From: Gordionus sp. m RMFG-2023
Lineage: Eukaryota; Nematomorpha; Gordioida; Chordodea; Parachordodidae
Direction: 5' to 3'
Assembly (NCBI RefSeq): GCF_954871325.1
Contig: NC_088775.1
Location: forward strand, 32,465,561-32,529,560
DNA: 64,000 nt
Shown: positions 1 through 11,328 of the stretch, piece after piece
How the letters are laid out: the number at the start of each line of letters is the position of its first letter
Position numbering within the stretch: position 1 is the stretch's first letter
Translations under genes and position numbers: made by a program
The notes under the pieces: model-generated
What the model was told of the DNA's origin: nothing
Databases searched by the model: none
Seen by the model: the letters and a program-made list of their open reading frames with translations, nothing else

Positions 1-1540
1 AGCGTCGAAATTATATCACATTTAGTCTTCATCATTTAGATGAAAATTTTGCTTTAAAATATTTTACCCTAGCAACTAGAAAGTGACTCAAAAGCATACT
101 GGGGAAACAATACTATCTGAGAGATAGTATTGAAGAGGAGTTCCATTTAAAAGCCAAAATAATACAAATGGTAACTGATGCTGGGGCAAACGTCAAAAGA
201 AGCGTCAAATTAGGGAATTATGAGCATCATTTATGCTTAGGGCATGGACTTCATAATTTGGTTACAGTTGATAATAAGAAAACAATCTTTAAAACTCTTT
301 AATAATGAATGGGATATGATTGATGAGCTTTACGCAGTATTAAATCCATTCCGAGAGGGAATTTCTTTCCTCCCAAAAAGGATTGACAGTAAACTTAGGT
401 TTATTATTTCGCAGTGAAATAGAAGCTCATATACAAATCAATAGATCTGATTGCTCAGATATTATATGCTTAAAAGAAAATATGGGAAAAAAAGCTTGAT
501 CATAGGTTTCCCATTACTGAACTTCAAGTTATTTTATATTTTTTATTAATAAAATTATATTTTAAACATTAGATATTAGCAACTCTACTTGATCCCAGAT
601 TTCAAAATCTTAAAGTTGTTTCAGAATATTTAAATTCGAATTCTACGACATCATTGCAATTTTTAATTCGACATTTAAAACTTTTAGAGCATGATAGAAA
701 TGCACAGAGTAAAATTCAAGTTAATTGTCAAACATCAAGCTCTTATATAGCTAAATTAGCTCGTAAACATTCCCTTCCAAGTAACGATTATAACAATATT
801 AGTAATCTAGAACAAGAATGCCATATTTTGCTCAGCCAAAATAATATCCCAGAAGAGGACACATTAATCTTTTCGAAGAAAAAGCGACTGGAACTTCCTA
901 TGCTTGCTAATTTAGCTAGGAAGGTTCATTGTATACCTGCACAGCGAAAGATCCATTTCTGTATTAATACTCAATGCTAAAAGGACTTCTTTATGTCCCA
1001 CAAATCTTGATAAAATACTGTTTATTCATGACAATTATAATTTTGCTAAATCTGAATTCTGACTTATTATATTTCATACTTTATATTTTGCTTGCATTCC
1101 AAATTTATTTTAATTTTAATAAAAATCAATAGAATATTTCTTATATGTGTTGTTGATGTGACTCTGATCTAAGTAAAAATACAATTCCTTAGTCTATTTC
1201 TGAGAATGAGAAAATACATAAATTTAAATTGGAGTGAGACAGGAAATAATTTAAGATCAATTAAACTATGTTAACAATGTGTTAAAAAAGATCGCCTAAA
1301 TAAATTATAAAAAATGTAATACATTAATTTATAAATTAAATTCATTAAAAAATAAATTCATTTATAAATTAAATTCATTAAAAAATAATTGATTTATAAA
1401 TTAAATTCATTAAAAAATTTTAAAATATATTGCGCCGCCGACAATTTAGTAGACGGCGACGAAATCTGCGCGCCGCCGAACGCCGATAAAAAAATTTAAA
1501 AAACCGCCGCCGTTGATTGAGAGATCGGCGCACGGGTCTA
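1..1540 (+). mobile_element. hAT DNA transposon, 3' part (5' end outside window)
   Basis: The right end reads CGGCGCACGGGTCTA (ending at 1540), nearly the same terminal sequence as the complete hAT element at 58370-59908, and is preceded by the same kind of GC-rich subterminal block (about 1429-1540) in otherwise AT-rich DNA. Upstream lies a decayed hAT transposase in the direction that places its C-terminus next to this end, as in the other copy. The left end and target duplication lie outside the window. Seen directly: terminus, GC-rich block, transposase remnant. Inference: same family as 58370-59908. Confidence 0.75.
150..1065 (+). pseudogene. hAT transposase remnant (middle and C-terminal dimerisation region)
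   Basis: Broken hAT (ZBED-like) transposase. Near 168-280 the translation includes a TDAGAN motif followed by HHLCLGHGLHNLV, which fits the catalytic-domain 'D..SN...C..H.LNL' region of hAT transposases. The longest open stretch (654-980, 108 aa) contains KLARKHS and LEQECHILL, shared closely with the copy at 58797-59096 (minus). Beyond it, in another frame (about 960-1040), LCPTNLDKILFIHDNY matches the end of the hAT dimerisation domain. At least two frame changes and internal stops separate these segments, so it is not functional. Confidence 0.8.
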
Positions 1541-1559
1541 ATCATACCTAATATTTAAT

Positions 1560-2095
1560 ATTAAAAAAATTCCTAGGCAAAGTACAAAGCCATAATAATT
1601 TTAAAAAAATTCTTCCAAGCCCAATGAAAGATTATAATAATTTTGGTAGTTGAGAACTGAAATAAAACATTTAAATAATCATAATGAATTTAAAAATACA
1701 ATCAAAATCAGATTTTCATGGGCCTTAGTTTTTTGATCAGGCCGAGCCCAGGCTTGCAAAAAAAATTTGTTTTAGGCCAATGTCTGACCCATAGTTAATA
1801 ATAAAAAAATTCTCAAGCTTCCAAGCTCATATTATTTTTGAAAAATTTTCCCCAAGCCCGGCCCAATATAATTTATTTTCCAAGCCCAGCCCCATCCAAT
1901 ATTTTGAAAAAAATTTTCTTAAACCTGGCCAACCGATAATAATTTTGAAATTTTTTTCAGCTTCCAATAAAAAAAATATTATAAAAATATTTTCCAAGCC
2001 CAACCAGTCCCATTATAATTTTAAAAATTTTATATCAAATCTGGCCAACCGATAATAATTTTGAAATTGTTATCCCAAGCCTGGAGCTTCCTATA
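1560..2095. repeat. Degenerate interspersed repeat with GGCC-rich cores
   Basis: Several imperfect copies of a motif pairing an AAGCCC/GGCCC core with AATAATTTTGAAA-type spacer follow one another (for example near 1735, 1855, 1925, 1985 and 2040). Spacing is irregular, roughly 55-70 bp. No coding potential is visible. It could be the eroded subterminal region of a DNA transposon. Confidence 0.4.
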
Positions 2096-2184
2096 AAAAA
2101 GATAAATATTGATATATTTAAATTACTTTATCATAATATAGTTTCATATATAAGAAGAATTGTATTATAAAATTTAATATAGAA

Positions 2185-2275
2185 GGACGGTGACTGGAAA
2201 GAACGTTTGTCTATCAATGTTAAGCCAGTAGTTCAAATCTCGTTGATGTATAAAAAAAAAATTTAATAAAGTTTT
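2185..2275 (+). repeat. Possible tRNA-derived SINE-like remnant
   Basis: The segment contains AGTTCAAATCTC, resembling a pol III B box, with a weak A-box-like stretch about 50 bp upstream and an A-rich tail starting near 2251. No convincing cloverleaf can be drawn, so it is not called a tRNA. Weak evidence from motif resemblance only. Confidence 0.2.
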
Positions 2276-3287
2276 CTTTTTAAAAATAATAATTTAACAT
2301 TAGAGGTATATAGTTTCCTTCGATTCATTTAACATTATGATGATAGGAAAGTTGATACCAAAATTAAAAATTAACATTAAGGTTATACGAAAACGTTCAT
2401 TTCTTGATTATGGCGATTATATATATTAGAAAATTGTTTCTCCTAACAATTGGATTTTTCACTATTTGAGGGGAAAAAATATAGTAGTTTAATTGAAACG
2501 TCCTTAATTTTGTTGAAATAGGGGAGGATTAAGGGAAATATTTAAATATTTCCCTTGTTAGATGCATCTGTTAGAATTGCATATGTATGCCCATCTTTCA
2601 AATAGTCAAGTGGATTCAAGTTCTAAAACATTGATGATATTGCTCATTTTTGTTCTACAAGTAAAGTTTTCATTTATCTTGGAGTCGTTAAATATTATGA
2701 GGAAAGATTCTACCTACATTGTAATGATAAGTAGCTCTGTGAATGTTGTACTACAAGATAAGTGATTACAATTGCCGCAACTGTAGTTGCATTGCATCTG
2801 TATTATTTCTTATTTATGGAGAATATTTTTGTTTTGCAATGAATGTAGATACACTCCCCTGCACTGATTATAATAATGTGATTGAACTATAATAAATAAA
2901 ATAATTATCATTGAAATTAGTACAATATTATCTTATTATGTATTTAAACTTGATACGTGATAATTAAGCGTCTATTTCTATAATAATTTTATACACACGT
3001 GCGGTAGATTTCCAATTGCGGTCTTGCGGAATATTCGCATAAAACATAATTTTTACATTGTAAAATTAAATGGTTTGTTTTTTATAAAATTTTATCTTGT
3101 TTACATCTATATATATAATCCTCAAAAAATGTCAATCAAATTTAGCCAATAGTTTTCTTTTAAATATTATTTGTCCAATCAAAATGATTATAGCAAATTT
3201 GATCAATGGTAATCAATGTGAAAACTAAATCATTCATTCACAAATCACTTCCATACGGTTGACCACTAAATAGCATTGCTCAAAAAG
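2276..3287. other. AT-rich intergenic DNA, no gene seen
   Basis: No supported gene. A 67-codon open frame at 2562-2765 has no recognisable domain. A block near 3110-3195 (around CAAAAAATGTCAATCAAAT) recurs near 23250-23330, so it belongs to an interspersed repeat family of unknown class. Confidence 0.5.
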
Positions 3288-3400
3288 CAGAGTTGTTAAA
3301 AGATACTTTTTAAATGGATCTAGATACAGATACAGATAAATAGTCTCAAAAGTTATCTAGATACAGATACAGCGTCTAAAAAGTTATCAAGATACAGATA

Positions 3401-3516
3401 CAATTTTTAAATGTATCTGTATACCGATACAATTTTTAAATGTATCTGTATACCGATACAATTTTTAAATGTATCTATATACCGATACAATTTTTAAATG
3501 TATCTGTATACAGATA
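3401..3516 (+). repeat. 29-bp subterminal tandem repeat, four copies
   Basis: Four consecutive units starting at 3401, 3430, 3459 and 3488, each combining CAATTTTTAAATGTATCTGTA with a CCGATA or CAGATA ending. They lie just inside the left terminus of the hAT element, where hAT transposases usually bind short repeated sites. Confidence 0.8.
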
Positions 3517-3704
3517 CATTTTTATTATGCTCTTATAGGTTTGCATAAAGCTAAATTAATATTATATTGTGAAAATTCATGAAATGAGCTAAAAAATTTA
3601 TTGACGCGATATAACATTTATCAGAATATAACTAAAATAATGATTTTAATATAAAATATGAAAATATATGATTAAATAATTATTAGATTTCAGTAATAAA
3701 ATAT

Positions 3705-3900
3705 TTTCAAAATTTTGATCATTGGCATCCTCGTTTATCTGTAAAGACATTTTTAGCAACACTAAATAGTCTTTCCACAGGGACGCTTGAAGGAATTGTA
3801 GTGTTATATTTAATAAATAACAATTTTATATCAGGGTATTCTTTAAAAATGCTAAAATCTCTACATTCATTTTTGAAAAAATTATTTAAAATTTGTTGAT
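3705..3900 (-). pseudogene. hAT transposase dimerisation-domain fragment
   Basis: On the minus strand the translation around 3720-3860 contains YPDIKLLFIKYNT followed by IPSSVPVERLFSVAKNVFTD and KRG. This is the conserved hAT C-terminal dimerisation signature (S.P.ER.FS.A.....DKR). The rest of the transposase is missing or unreadable, so this is an internal deletion derivative. Confidence 0.75.
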
Positions 3901-4539
3901 TATCAAAATTTAAATCATTATTAGAAATTATATCTGCTGTAGGGTACTGAAAAAAATCTGAAATTAAATTATTTGTTTTTTTTTGGCAGGTTATTTGCTT
4001 GCAGTCAGTTGATGACTTTGATAATTCACCAGCTTATCTTTGTATCAATTGTTTTTTTTATTAAGATTTTCTTCCATTTGCAACCATGTCCAATCAAGTT
4101 TAAAAAAAGGGTGGAGCATGGTTGCTATAATATTATCATCTTCAAATAAGGTCACAATAAACCTAGAATTATTAAATATTTTTAATTTATTATATTAATT
4201 TACCTATCCTCAATCCCTTTAAGTAAGGCATCTAAGAGTGGTAAACAGATGAAATAAAATAAATTTTACAGTCAAATATTTTTATTTATAATAAAAAAAG
4301 GGGTATATAAAATGTATCTTAAAAAGTATCTAAAACAGATACAGATACCTCTAAAAAAATATCTAGATTCAGATACCTTTCTAAAAAATCTATCTAGATA
4401 CAGATACTACATTTTTATATCTAGATACTTTAACAACTCTGCAAAATAGCATAAATTGAGTATGTTTTAAAACGTCTTCAAAATAACATATTCAAAAAAT
4501 GGCCGCCATATCTGAAGCGATAAAAAATTAAAAGTGCAA

Positions 4540-5450
4540 GTAATATATTAGTTTTTTTAAAAGTTTTGTATACTGGTTTAAATTTTAGAAATTTTCTTAG
4601 GCTTAAATTTTGATATTGAAAATGATCATAATATAATTTATAAAGATGTATTAATTAAATATAGTTAGAGTTTTCACTAAGAAGTTTTGAATACTGATTT
4701 GATATTGAACTTAATGATCATAATATAATTTATAAAGATGTATTAATTAAATATAGTTAGAGTTTTCACTAAGAAGTTTTGAATACTGACTTTGACTAAG
4801 AAGTTTTGTATACTGGTTTAAATTTTAGAAATTTTCTTAGTGGCTTAAATTTTGATATTGAACTTAATGATCATAATATAATTTATAAAGATGTATTAAT
4901 TAAATATAGTTAGAGTTTTCACTAAGAAGTTTTGAATACTGACTTTGACTAAGAAGTTTTGTATACTGGTTTAAATTTTAGTAAAGGCTTAAATTTTGAT
5001 ATTGAACTTAATGATCATAATATAATTTATAAAGATGTATTAATTAAATATAGTTAGAGTTTTCACTAAGGTTTTGAATACTGACTTTGACTAAGAAGTT
5101 TTGTATACTGGTTTAAATTTTAGAAATTTTCTTAGAGGCTTAAATTTTGATATTGAACTTAATGATCATAATATAATTTATAAAGATGTATTAATAAATA
5201 TAGTTAGAGTTTTCACTCAAAAGTTTTGAATACTGACTTTGACTAAGAAGTTTTGTATACTGGTTTAAATTTTAGAAATTTTCTTAGAGACTTAAATTTT
5301 GATATTGAACTTAATGATCATAATATAATTTATAAAGATGTATTAATTAAATATAGTTAGAGTTTTCACTAAGAAGTTTTGGATACTGATTTAAATTTTA
5401 GAAATTTTCTTAAAGGCCTAAATTTAAAAAAGAGTGATTTAGTTGATTAT
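4540..5450. repeat. 153-bp tandem repeat, about six copies
   Basis: The marker AAGTTTTGTATACTGGTTTA occurs at 4561, 4801, 4954, 5096 and 5248, giving spacings of 240, 153, 142 and 152 bp; the first interval contains a partial extra unit. Each unit also carries ATGATCATAATATAATTTAT. Units are about 95% alike by eye, so the array is recent. No coding potential. Confidence 0.85.
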
Positions 5451-6104
5451 TGATATTGAACTTGACAACGCAAATCACACCATTAAATTGGATTAATTTT
5501 ATTTTCAATTAATAAATGATTATATTTAATTAATTAAGATTGTAAAATAACTTAATAATATTAAATCAATTAAGCTTAAACTATCAATACTATATTTGAC
5601 ATTATGAGTGATCTTGATATTCCATTTTTACAATTGTTAACAGTAACAATATAATTTATACGTATTACTCTAATAATTATAATAGCACTGATTTAATATA
5701 GATTTATATATTCTTAATAAATTTTTAAAAATAATTCAAATATTTATAGATGATAGCCACTGTTGCCAATAATTTGGAATGTTACCTTAAGATTCAAAAT
5801 ATTAAATTTGAAGTAATATTGTTTTATATATTTTTATATATTTTTTTATTTTTAAGAAAACTCAAAAAGGAAATCATTTAATAATTTATTAAGGGTACAA
5901 GTACCTCATAAAAAGTGCCAACAAAAAATTTATACACTTAAGTTGTCGTGATAATTGTTCTGGTAGAGCTAAGCTCTCATTAAAGGACATAATAATCACG
6001 ATAGAACACACAGCGAAGTGTAAATGTAATAAAATAAATATTTAAGATATTTAAACATCTTTATTTTAAATTAGATAACACCCATCTTAGTCTTCCATCA
6101 ACAC
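5451..6104. other. AT-rich intergenic DNA, no gene seen
   Basis: No ORF or recognisable domain. A weak imperfect inverted repeat (TCGTGATAATT near 5947 with AATAATCACGA near 5991) could fold but has no further support. Confidence 0.4.
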
Positions 6105-6480
6105 AATCACAAGATTCTGTGATTTTGCCTGATATCTTAAGTAAATAAAAGTTTTAAAAATTCTTAATTTGACAGTTTTCTTTACAATCTAGTTTCATCC
6201 AATGGTATTCCACATTTGGAATCACAAGTTTCTCCCATAGTGCCTGATATCTCAAGTAACTAAAAATTTTAAAAATTTTTAATTTGACAATTTTCTTTAT
6301 AATCTCGTTTCATCCAATGGTATTCCACATTTGGAACCACAAGTTTCTCCCATAGTGCCTGATATCTCAAGTAAATAAAAATTTTAAAAATTCTTAATTT
6401 GACAATTTTCTTTATAATCTAGTTTCACCCAATGGTATTCCACATTTGGAACCACAAGTTTCTCCCATAGTGCCTGACAC
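6105..6480. repeat. 115-bp tandem repeat, three copies
   Basis: Three copies of a unit containing TGCCTGATATCTCAAGTAA, GACAATTTTCTTTATAATCT and CCAATGGTATTCCACATTTG, spaced 115 bp apart (AATCT markers at 6186, 6301 and 6416). Non-coding. Confidence 0.85.
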
Positions 6481-6590
6481 AAATCTAGATTCCCCTCTTG
6501 ACATCGCACAAGCCTTATTAGACTTAAATTCAAATATTTATGGTAAAAATAATTATAATAAATTGCATTAATATTATTTTTAATTAACTA

Positions 6591-6999
6591 GTGGCTCGTT
6601 GTCAAAAGCCAAAAGGGGAAAATGTTACTCTTCTTTCAGAACTATCTATATAGATTTCACTGTCAAAATAGGGACATTATAAAATATCGTTGTAGAGTAG
6701 CTGATTGTCATGCTAAATGCATTGATGGTGTTTATATTGCTTCGAGTATACATGATCATCCTTTTGAAATAGGGACATTCGTGATGCTTAAAACTAAAGA
6801 AGCACTCAAAAACATTGTAGCTTAGAATCTCTTTGAGACACGCTTAAACATTTATCAACAAACTATGGATAAGAGATGTTTGGAGGATCCAGAAATAGAA
6901 AACTATTCTGAGGCGATACCATCATTTATATCTTTGAGGAGTCACATAGACAGACTCCTTATGAAATATCGGCCCCCTATGCCTCATTCGATTTTAGAT
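6591..6999 (+). pseudogene. FLYWCH-type zinc finger fragment, probably from a Mutator-like (MULE) element
   Basis: The open frame from 6622 reads YRFHCQNRDIIKYRCRV, then ADCHAKC and IHDHPFE, the C-C-H-H pattern of a FLYWCH finger (YRC....C.A......H.H). After a single in-frame stop at 6823-6825 the same frame continues through SFISLRSHIDRLLMKYRPP, which matches the segment that usually follows FLYWCH in MULE transposases and related insect proteins. A splice-acceptor-like TTAACTAG precedes it at 6590. The reading breaks where the BTB-derived sequence begins near 7002. A C-terminal MULE fragment occurs separately at 38693-38935. Host FLYWCH gene origin is the alternative. Confidence 0.6.
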
Positions 7000-7001
7000 A
7001 T

Positions 7002-7520
7002 ATGCCCCAAATCAAGCATTTAAAACATTTCTCAACTATATCTATACTGGGAAAATGAACTTAACTTCTCAAAAAGTAAATCTATTATATTCAATTATTA
7101 TTTTTTTCAAGATAATTATTTTCTTACGTATAAAATACATGCAACTTAAAATTAAATTATATCAGGCTCAACAGGAAATTATAGGTTACAAAATATACTA
7201 GCTTCAAGGAGCGAATACTTTAGGTTATTACCTTAATTTATATGTAACCTATATAATTTAGTGTTTAAAAAATAGAGCCCTTTTATATGGTGGAATGAAA
7301 AAATCTTTGCCAGATTGTAATGAAATCGAATTAAAAGATGCCCCAAATCAAGCATTTAAAACATTACTCAAGTATATCTATACTAGGAAAATGAACTTAA
7401 CTTCTCAAAAAGTAAATCTATTTTATTCAATTATTATTTTTTTCAAGATAATTATTTTCTTACGTATAAAATACATGCAACTTAAAATTAAATTATATCA
7501 GGTTCAACAGGAAATTATAT
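7002..7520 (+). pseudogene. BTB/POZ gene fragment (BTBD9-like), partly duplicated in tandem
   Basis: The second copy shows an exon ending ILASRSEYFR at 7223, a 52-nt GT-AG intron (7224-7275), then an exon 7276-7411 reading ALLYGGMKKSLPDCNEIEL and LLKYIYT, closed by a splice donor at 7412. This order matches the BTB domain of BTBD9 (ILAARCQYFRALLYGG...LLKYIYTG). The exon end plus its downstream intron is present a second time 336 bp upstream (7004-7185) at high identity, fused directly to the FLYWCH fragment. No start, BACK domain or discoidin domain is visible, so this is a partial or captured gene copy. BTB identity is good; BTBD9 is the best match from memory only. Confidence 0.6.
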
Positions 7521-7522
7521 AA

Positions 7523-8339
7523 AAATATTGTTCAGTCTGGATGGTCAATATTTTAGCAAGATTTGTTCAAACCAATTTAATCAGAGTACAAAATAATGCC
7601 ACCCTTAAGATTTTTTATTATAAACATCCCTCTGGTTCAACTGATTTTTATAGGTCGATTGGATCTGATATTAGTGTTGTCAAGGGCCTGTTTTTGATAT
7701 TACATGTTTATAAAATAAAAATATCTAGGGATCTACCAATATCTTTAACAGATTGAACAGATATTTCGTCTTTTTAAAAATATTATTTGCCAATTATATA
7801 AAAAATTTTATCCAATCCGATAAAATTGTTTATTACTTATTATGTATATAGATTAATGTTATATAAATAAGTGATTTATCATTAAGAATATTTTATAATA
7901 AAATCATTACAATATATTTAAAGGACTTATGTTATTGTATAATTAAATTATAGATGTTATACTATTAAAAGTATATGAGATGAGTAGATATATGTATTAA
8001 AATTTAAAACCTAAAATGTTTACAGACTATAGATCAGTAATCAGCTATTATTAATTTAATAATTTCAATATTGAATTGGATCAGCTTCCAAATAGTACTT
8101 TCGATGCACCCCTAGAGATAGCTATATATTTATGCTATTTTATTCATCAATTGTTTTTTTTTTGAATTTATTTTTGCAAACTGCAGGTAATTTTTTAAAA
8201 TTCTATTTGACCTAAGAAAGATAGATATTTTTTACATGATATATTTATTATGCTAAAAATTCCCCCTGGTGCAGATTTTAATGAGTAGTTGAAAATATAA
8301 AATTACATCATTTTATAAGGTTTGAGATAGGTTAGATTT
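7523..8339. other. AT-rich DNA, no gene seen
   Basis: A 71-codon open frame at 7541-7756 has no recognised domain. The rest is AT-rich and stop-dense. It lies between the BTB fragment and the Helitron helicase end and may belong to the Helitron, but nothing in it shows this. Confidence 0.35.
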
Positions 8340-8657
8340 CGAGTTTTTCTCCTACGAATAGATCTAGCTCCAAGTGACTCTCAGTTACCATTTACTTTAA
8401 AAAGATGACAGTTTCCTATAATTCCCGCTTTTGTGATTACAATAAATAAAAGTCAAGGACAAACTTTTGATCATGTAGGCTTATTCCTCCCTGAGCCCGT
8501 CTTTGCCCATGGACAACTATATGTGGCTCTTACTAGATGTAAATCTCAAAATAATATGAAAATTATGATTTTGCCATCAGAATTACAAGGAAAAATTTTA
8601 AAAAATGATAAAACATTCACACAAAATATCGTATATAATGAAATCTTAAATTCATAA
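8340..8657 (+). pseudogene. Helitron helicase (RepHel) C-terminal fragment
   Basis: Translation runs LAPSDSQLPFTLKR, then after one in-frame [23 protein letters not shown], then [20 protein letters not shown] and [14 protein letters not shown] and [10 protein letters not shown] are conserved motifs V-VI of the Helitron Pif1-family SF1B helicase. The frame ends at a natural-looking stop at 8655-8657. The single stop falls where other Helitrons have arginine (KRRQFP), consistent with a CGA-to-TGA change. The upstream Rep and helicase domains are absent. Confidence 0.85.
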
Positions 8658-8689
8658 TTTGTAAGAAATTTAAAAAAGTCACCAACTTT

Positions 8690-9090
8690 GTTATTCACCA
8701 TCAAATCACCAACTTTAAATCATCTTCAAAAACGAAACCACCTTGAGCAAAGAAAAGAGAACTTCTTCAAATCGCTAAACCATCTACCTCACCAACAACA
8801 GTAAATTCTATTTTATAATTTCAATTTACACGTTTTATTTCAGGTTATTTACAGCAAACTACGAGCAAGGAAATTACAGCATCATTTTCAAAAACGAAAC
8901 CACATTGAGCAAAGAAAAGAGAACTTCTTCACCATCGCTAAACCATCTTCCTCACCAACAACAGTAAATTCTATTTTATAATTTCAATTTACACGTTTTT
9001 TTTCAGGTTATTTACGGCAAACTGCAAGGAAATTACAACATCATCTTCAAAAACGAAACCACATTGAGCGAAGAAAAGAGAACTTATATT
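8690..9090 (+). repeat. Tandem repeat of about 160 bp in the Helitron tail
   Basis: CTTCAAAAACGAAACCAC-type blocks begin at about 8721, 8883 and 9042 (spacing 162 and 159 bp), each followed by GAGCAAAGAAAAGAGAACTT, and the first two by CACCAACAACAGTAAATTC. Roughly 2.3 copies between the helicase stop and the terminal hairpin; non-coding. Confidence 0.8.
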
Positions 9091-9215
9091 ATTCATCAAT
9101 CATTGAATAAAAAAGACAATTCATCACTCATAGTCTTAATGGGTTGGAATTGGCCTGAAGGAGGAGGGGGAAGGGTAAAAAGAATTATCGTAAAAGAACG
9201 AATAAAATTCTCATC

Positions 9216-9244
9216 CCCGTCATTTTTGACGGGTTATCAACTAG
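9216..9244 (+). other. Helitron 3' terminal hairpin and CTAG end
   Basis: Perfect 7-bp stem (9216-9222 with 9227-9233), TTTT loop, spacer TTATCAA and CTAG end. This is the rolling-circle termination structure of Helitrons. A degenerate relative with the same order, CCCGTCA...GGTTATCAGCTTG, lies at 54488-54515 after a Helitron Rep fragment. Confidence 0.85.
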
Positions 9245-11127
9245 TTCTTTTATATTTAAAAAAGATCGTTGGTTTTTTTTTATAAATTAATAAATTTTAA
9301 TAAATCAAGATGTTATTTTATTTTGAAAAATATTTACCGACTTTGCATTTATATAAACTAATTATAAAAAATAATAGGCGGATAATTAAGTCAATTGGCC
9401 CGCAAAAAATTTTTTTTTGGCAATTTTATATTTCTACCGCAATTTTAATATTTCTCCCGCAAAATACTAATTTCTCCCGCAAAATACTAATTTCTCCATT
9501 TGAAAATTTTGACCTGACAACCCTGACTATGATAATAAATTGAGTACCCTACCATAAGCAAATTCAGGATTTCTCTATTGGGGGGGGGCGCCATATATTT
9601 TACTAGAGGTTTTTAAGTCCACTTATTGTTGACCTTGTTCTATATTATATCTAATAATATTTTTGTGTTTTTACTTTTTTAAAAAAAAGAAATTTTATGA
9701 AAAAATTTTGAATTATAGTTGTTTTTAAAAAATGATTAATTTTTATTTGTTTTCTTTCAAATTAATGTCTATAGTAATATATTGTTATAATATATATTGG
9801 GAAAAGGGGGCAGGGGGTGTGTAGCGGGGAAATTTTTTATTAGTTTAAAATGATATTTACCAAAACAGGCAAATTCTAGATGCATGGTTATCCTATGGTA
9901 CATAAGCTGGCCACATAATAATATTATATCCCTTTATAAAAGTATACAAGTTTCAAGAGTCATCGATATAATAGAAAATTTTATTTCTTTGGCATAATAA
10001 TTTTTAAAAAGTAATAAGGAAATGCGTTTCTCTTGTATAAACAAATACTTGAAAAATTCACTTGAGAGTGTCTTTTGCTATTCAACTTTAATTTTAATAA
10101 AAAATACTTAAATTTAACATTTATAAAATGTTACTATTTTTTAATTGATAAATATTTACCTTATTAAAAATATAATTAATATCCATTTTGTATATATAAT
10201 ATAAGGAAATTCATCAATTGGAATTTTTAAAATATTTCGATAACTTTAATTTTTTTATTTTTTGTCATTCAATCTGTATTGGAGGTCTGCAAAGCCCGCT
10301 TCGGCCCGTTAAGAATATTTGCACAAGTTTTCCAGCCCGGATATTTTTGGCAAGGCCTGGCACTTTATAGTTTTACGAAATGTTCTACCGGCCCGTTAAA
10401 GTTTTGCATTAAGTCCGCCATATTCCGTTAAATTTTCTGTAAGATCTCCCCAAATTTTTGAGGAGGCTCGAGCCCATGCGTGCCCCCTAATGACGCTACT
10501 GCTCTGTGGCTTTCCTTACAACAACCATTTTAGAAATCAATCGTGTATGTATTTTGTAATTGTATAATATCACAAATATATTGTTTTATTTTTTGTTAAT
10601 TTATTATACTATCTATAGATTTCGTATTTTGGTTATATAGCCCTTAAAATGAAAAAAAAATAGGCTTATTGTAGTTATTTTCAAATAGTATTAATCAAGA
10701 TAAAAAATTAGCTTGAGATTTAAAAAAATTAAATTAAAATTCTCTAGGATGGCCTATCAAAATCTTATGAAAAATCAGAGATTTGATAGTCGCCGCCTAA
10801 TAATTTTTTTGTATAAGATGTCCATCCCGGCCCGAAAACTTTATATACACGATTGTCTGGTCAGACCTGTTATACTTTTGTTCGACCTGGTGTGCTAAAA
10901 TTTCTTTAACGGTGTATTACAATTTTTTCAAAAAATTTAATAATTATTATAATCTTCAAAAAAATTTCAGAGCGAGCCATTGAGTCTTTTGTTTTATCTT
11001 GTCCTGTGCAGTATCATCAAAAATATATTAGTTAATTGTAATTTCTATATTCACTTATGATAAATCGATAAGTCTCTGGACCACGCCTTGAGATTAAAAG
11101 AGCGCGACAGATAATACAAGTTAATAA
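9245..11127. other. Intergenic DNA with short repeats and a GC-richer patch
   Basis: No supported gene. TTTCTCCCGCAAAATACTAA is repeated near 9450-9495. G-runs occur near 9580 and 9805. The segment 10270-10470 has several GGCCCG/AGCCCG cores like those at 1560-2095, and 10825-10990 has GGCCCG and GGTCAGACCTG cores, so both may be ends of eroded DNA transposons. Open frames at 9064-9285, 9310-9543 and 10713-10898 have no recognisable content. Confidence 0.4.
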
Positions 11128-11328
11128 CTAAAACTTAATGAGAAACAAGACTAAATTCTGCTCTTTTTTCTCAATCTTAAACCGTTTTGGTTTCAAAAAT
11201 ATTAAGGCATCACAAATCTCCCTTAGATTTCCATTTGTGGTGCCGCAGTTATACAGCAATTCTTCGCAAAAACTATATCCAATCTCAAAAACATGGAGGT
11301 CTTCATATTTTACTAGTCCATTAATCAC
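11128..11328 (-). pseudogene. Exon-like open frame of unrecognised protein
   Basis: The minus-strand frame reads YEDLHVFEIGYSFCEELLYN followed by CGTTNGNLREICDALIF and ends at a stop near 11128. It has a codon composition unlike the surrounding AT-rich noise, and an acceptor-like TTTATAAG lies just upstream at about 11335. I do not recognise the family. It may be an exon of a host gene or a captured fragment; the plus-strand frame over the same bases is treated as a shadow. Confidence 0.3.

Larger units (their letters stand above)
3288..4441 (-). mobile_element. hAT-like DNA transposon with GATAC-rich subterminal repeats
   Basis: The ends are CAGAGTTGTTAAA (from 3288) and its inverse TTTAACAACTCTG (to 4441), a perfect 13-bp terminal inverted repeat beginning with CAG as usual for hAT. 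Both ends carry many GATACAGATAC-type motifs. Inside, on the minus strand, is a hAT dimerisation domain. Flanking octamers TCAAAAAG and CAAAATAG agree only partly, so the target duplication is eroded or my boundary is slightly off. At 1,154 bp it is an internally deleted copy. Confidence 0.7.
8340..9244 (+). mobile_element. Helitron, 3' part with helicase C-terminus and terminal hairpin
   Basis: Contains the last part of a Helitron Pif1-type helicase (8340-8657), a non-coding tail with about 160-bp repeats, and a textbook Helitron 3' end: a 7-bp stem CCCGTCA/TGACGGG at 9216-9233 followed 7 nt later by CTAG at 9241-9244 and then T, the expected insertion context. The 5' terminus and Rep domain are not identified, so its true start is unknown and may lie upstream of the BTB and FLYWCH fragments. 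Confidence 0.8.

Noticed and set aside
2185-2275. tRNA gene
   Set aside because: Only a B-box-like motif is present; acceptor and anticodon stems do not pair. Kept as a weak SINE-like remnant.
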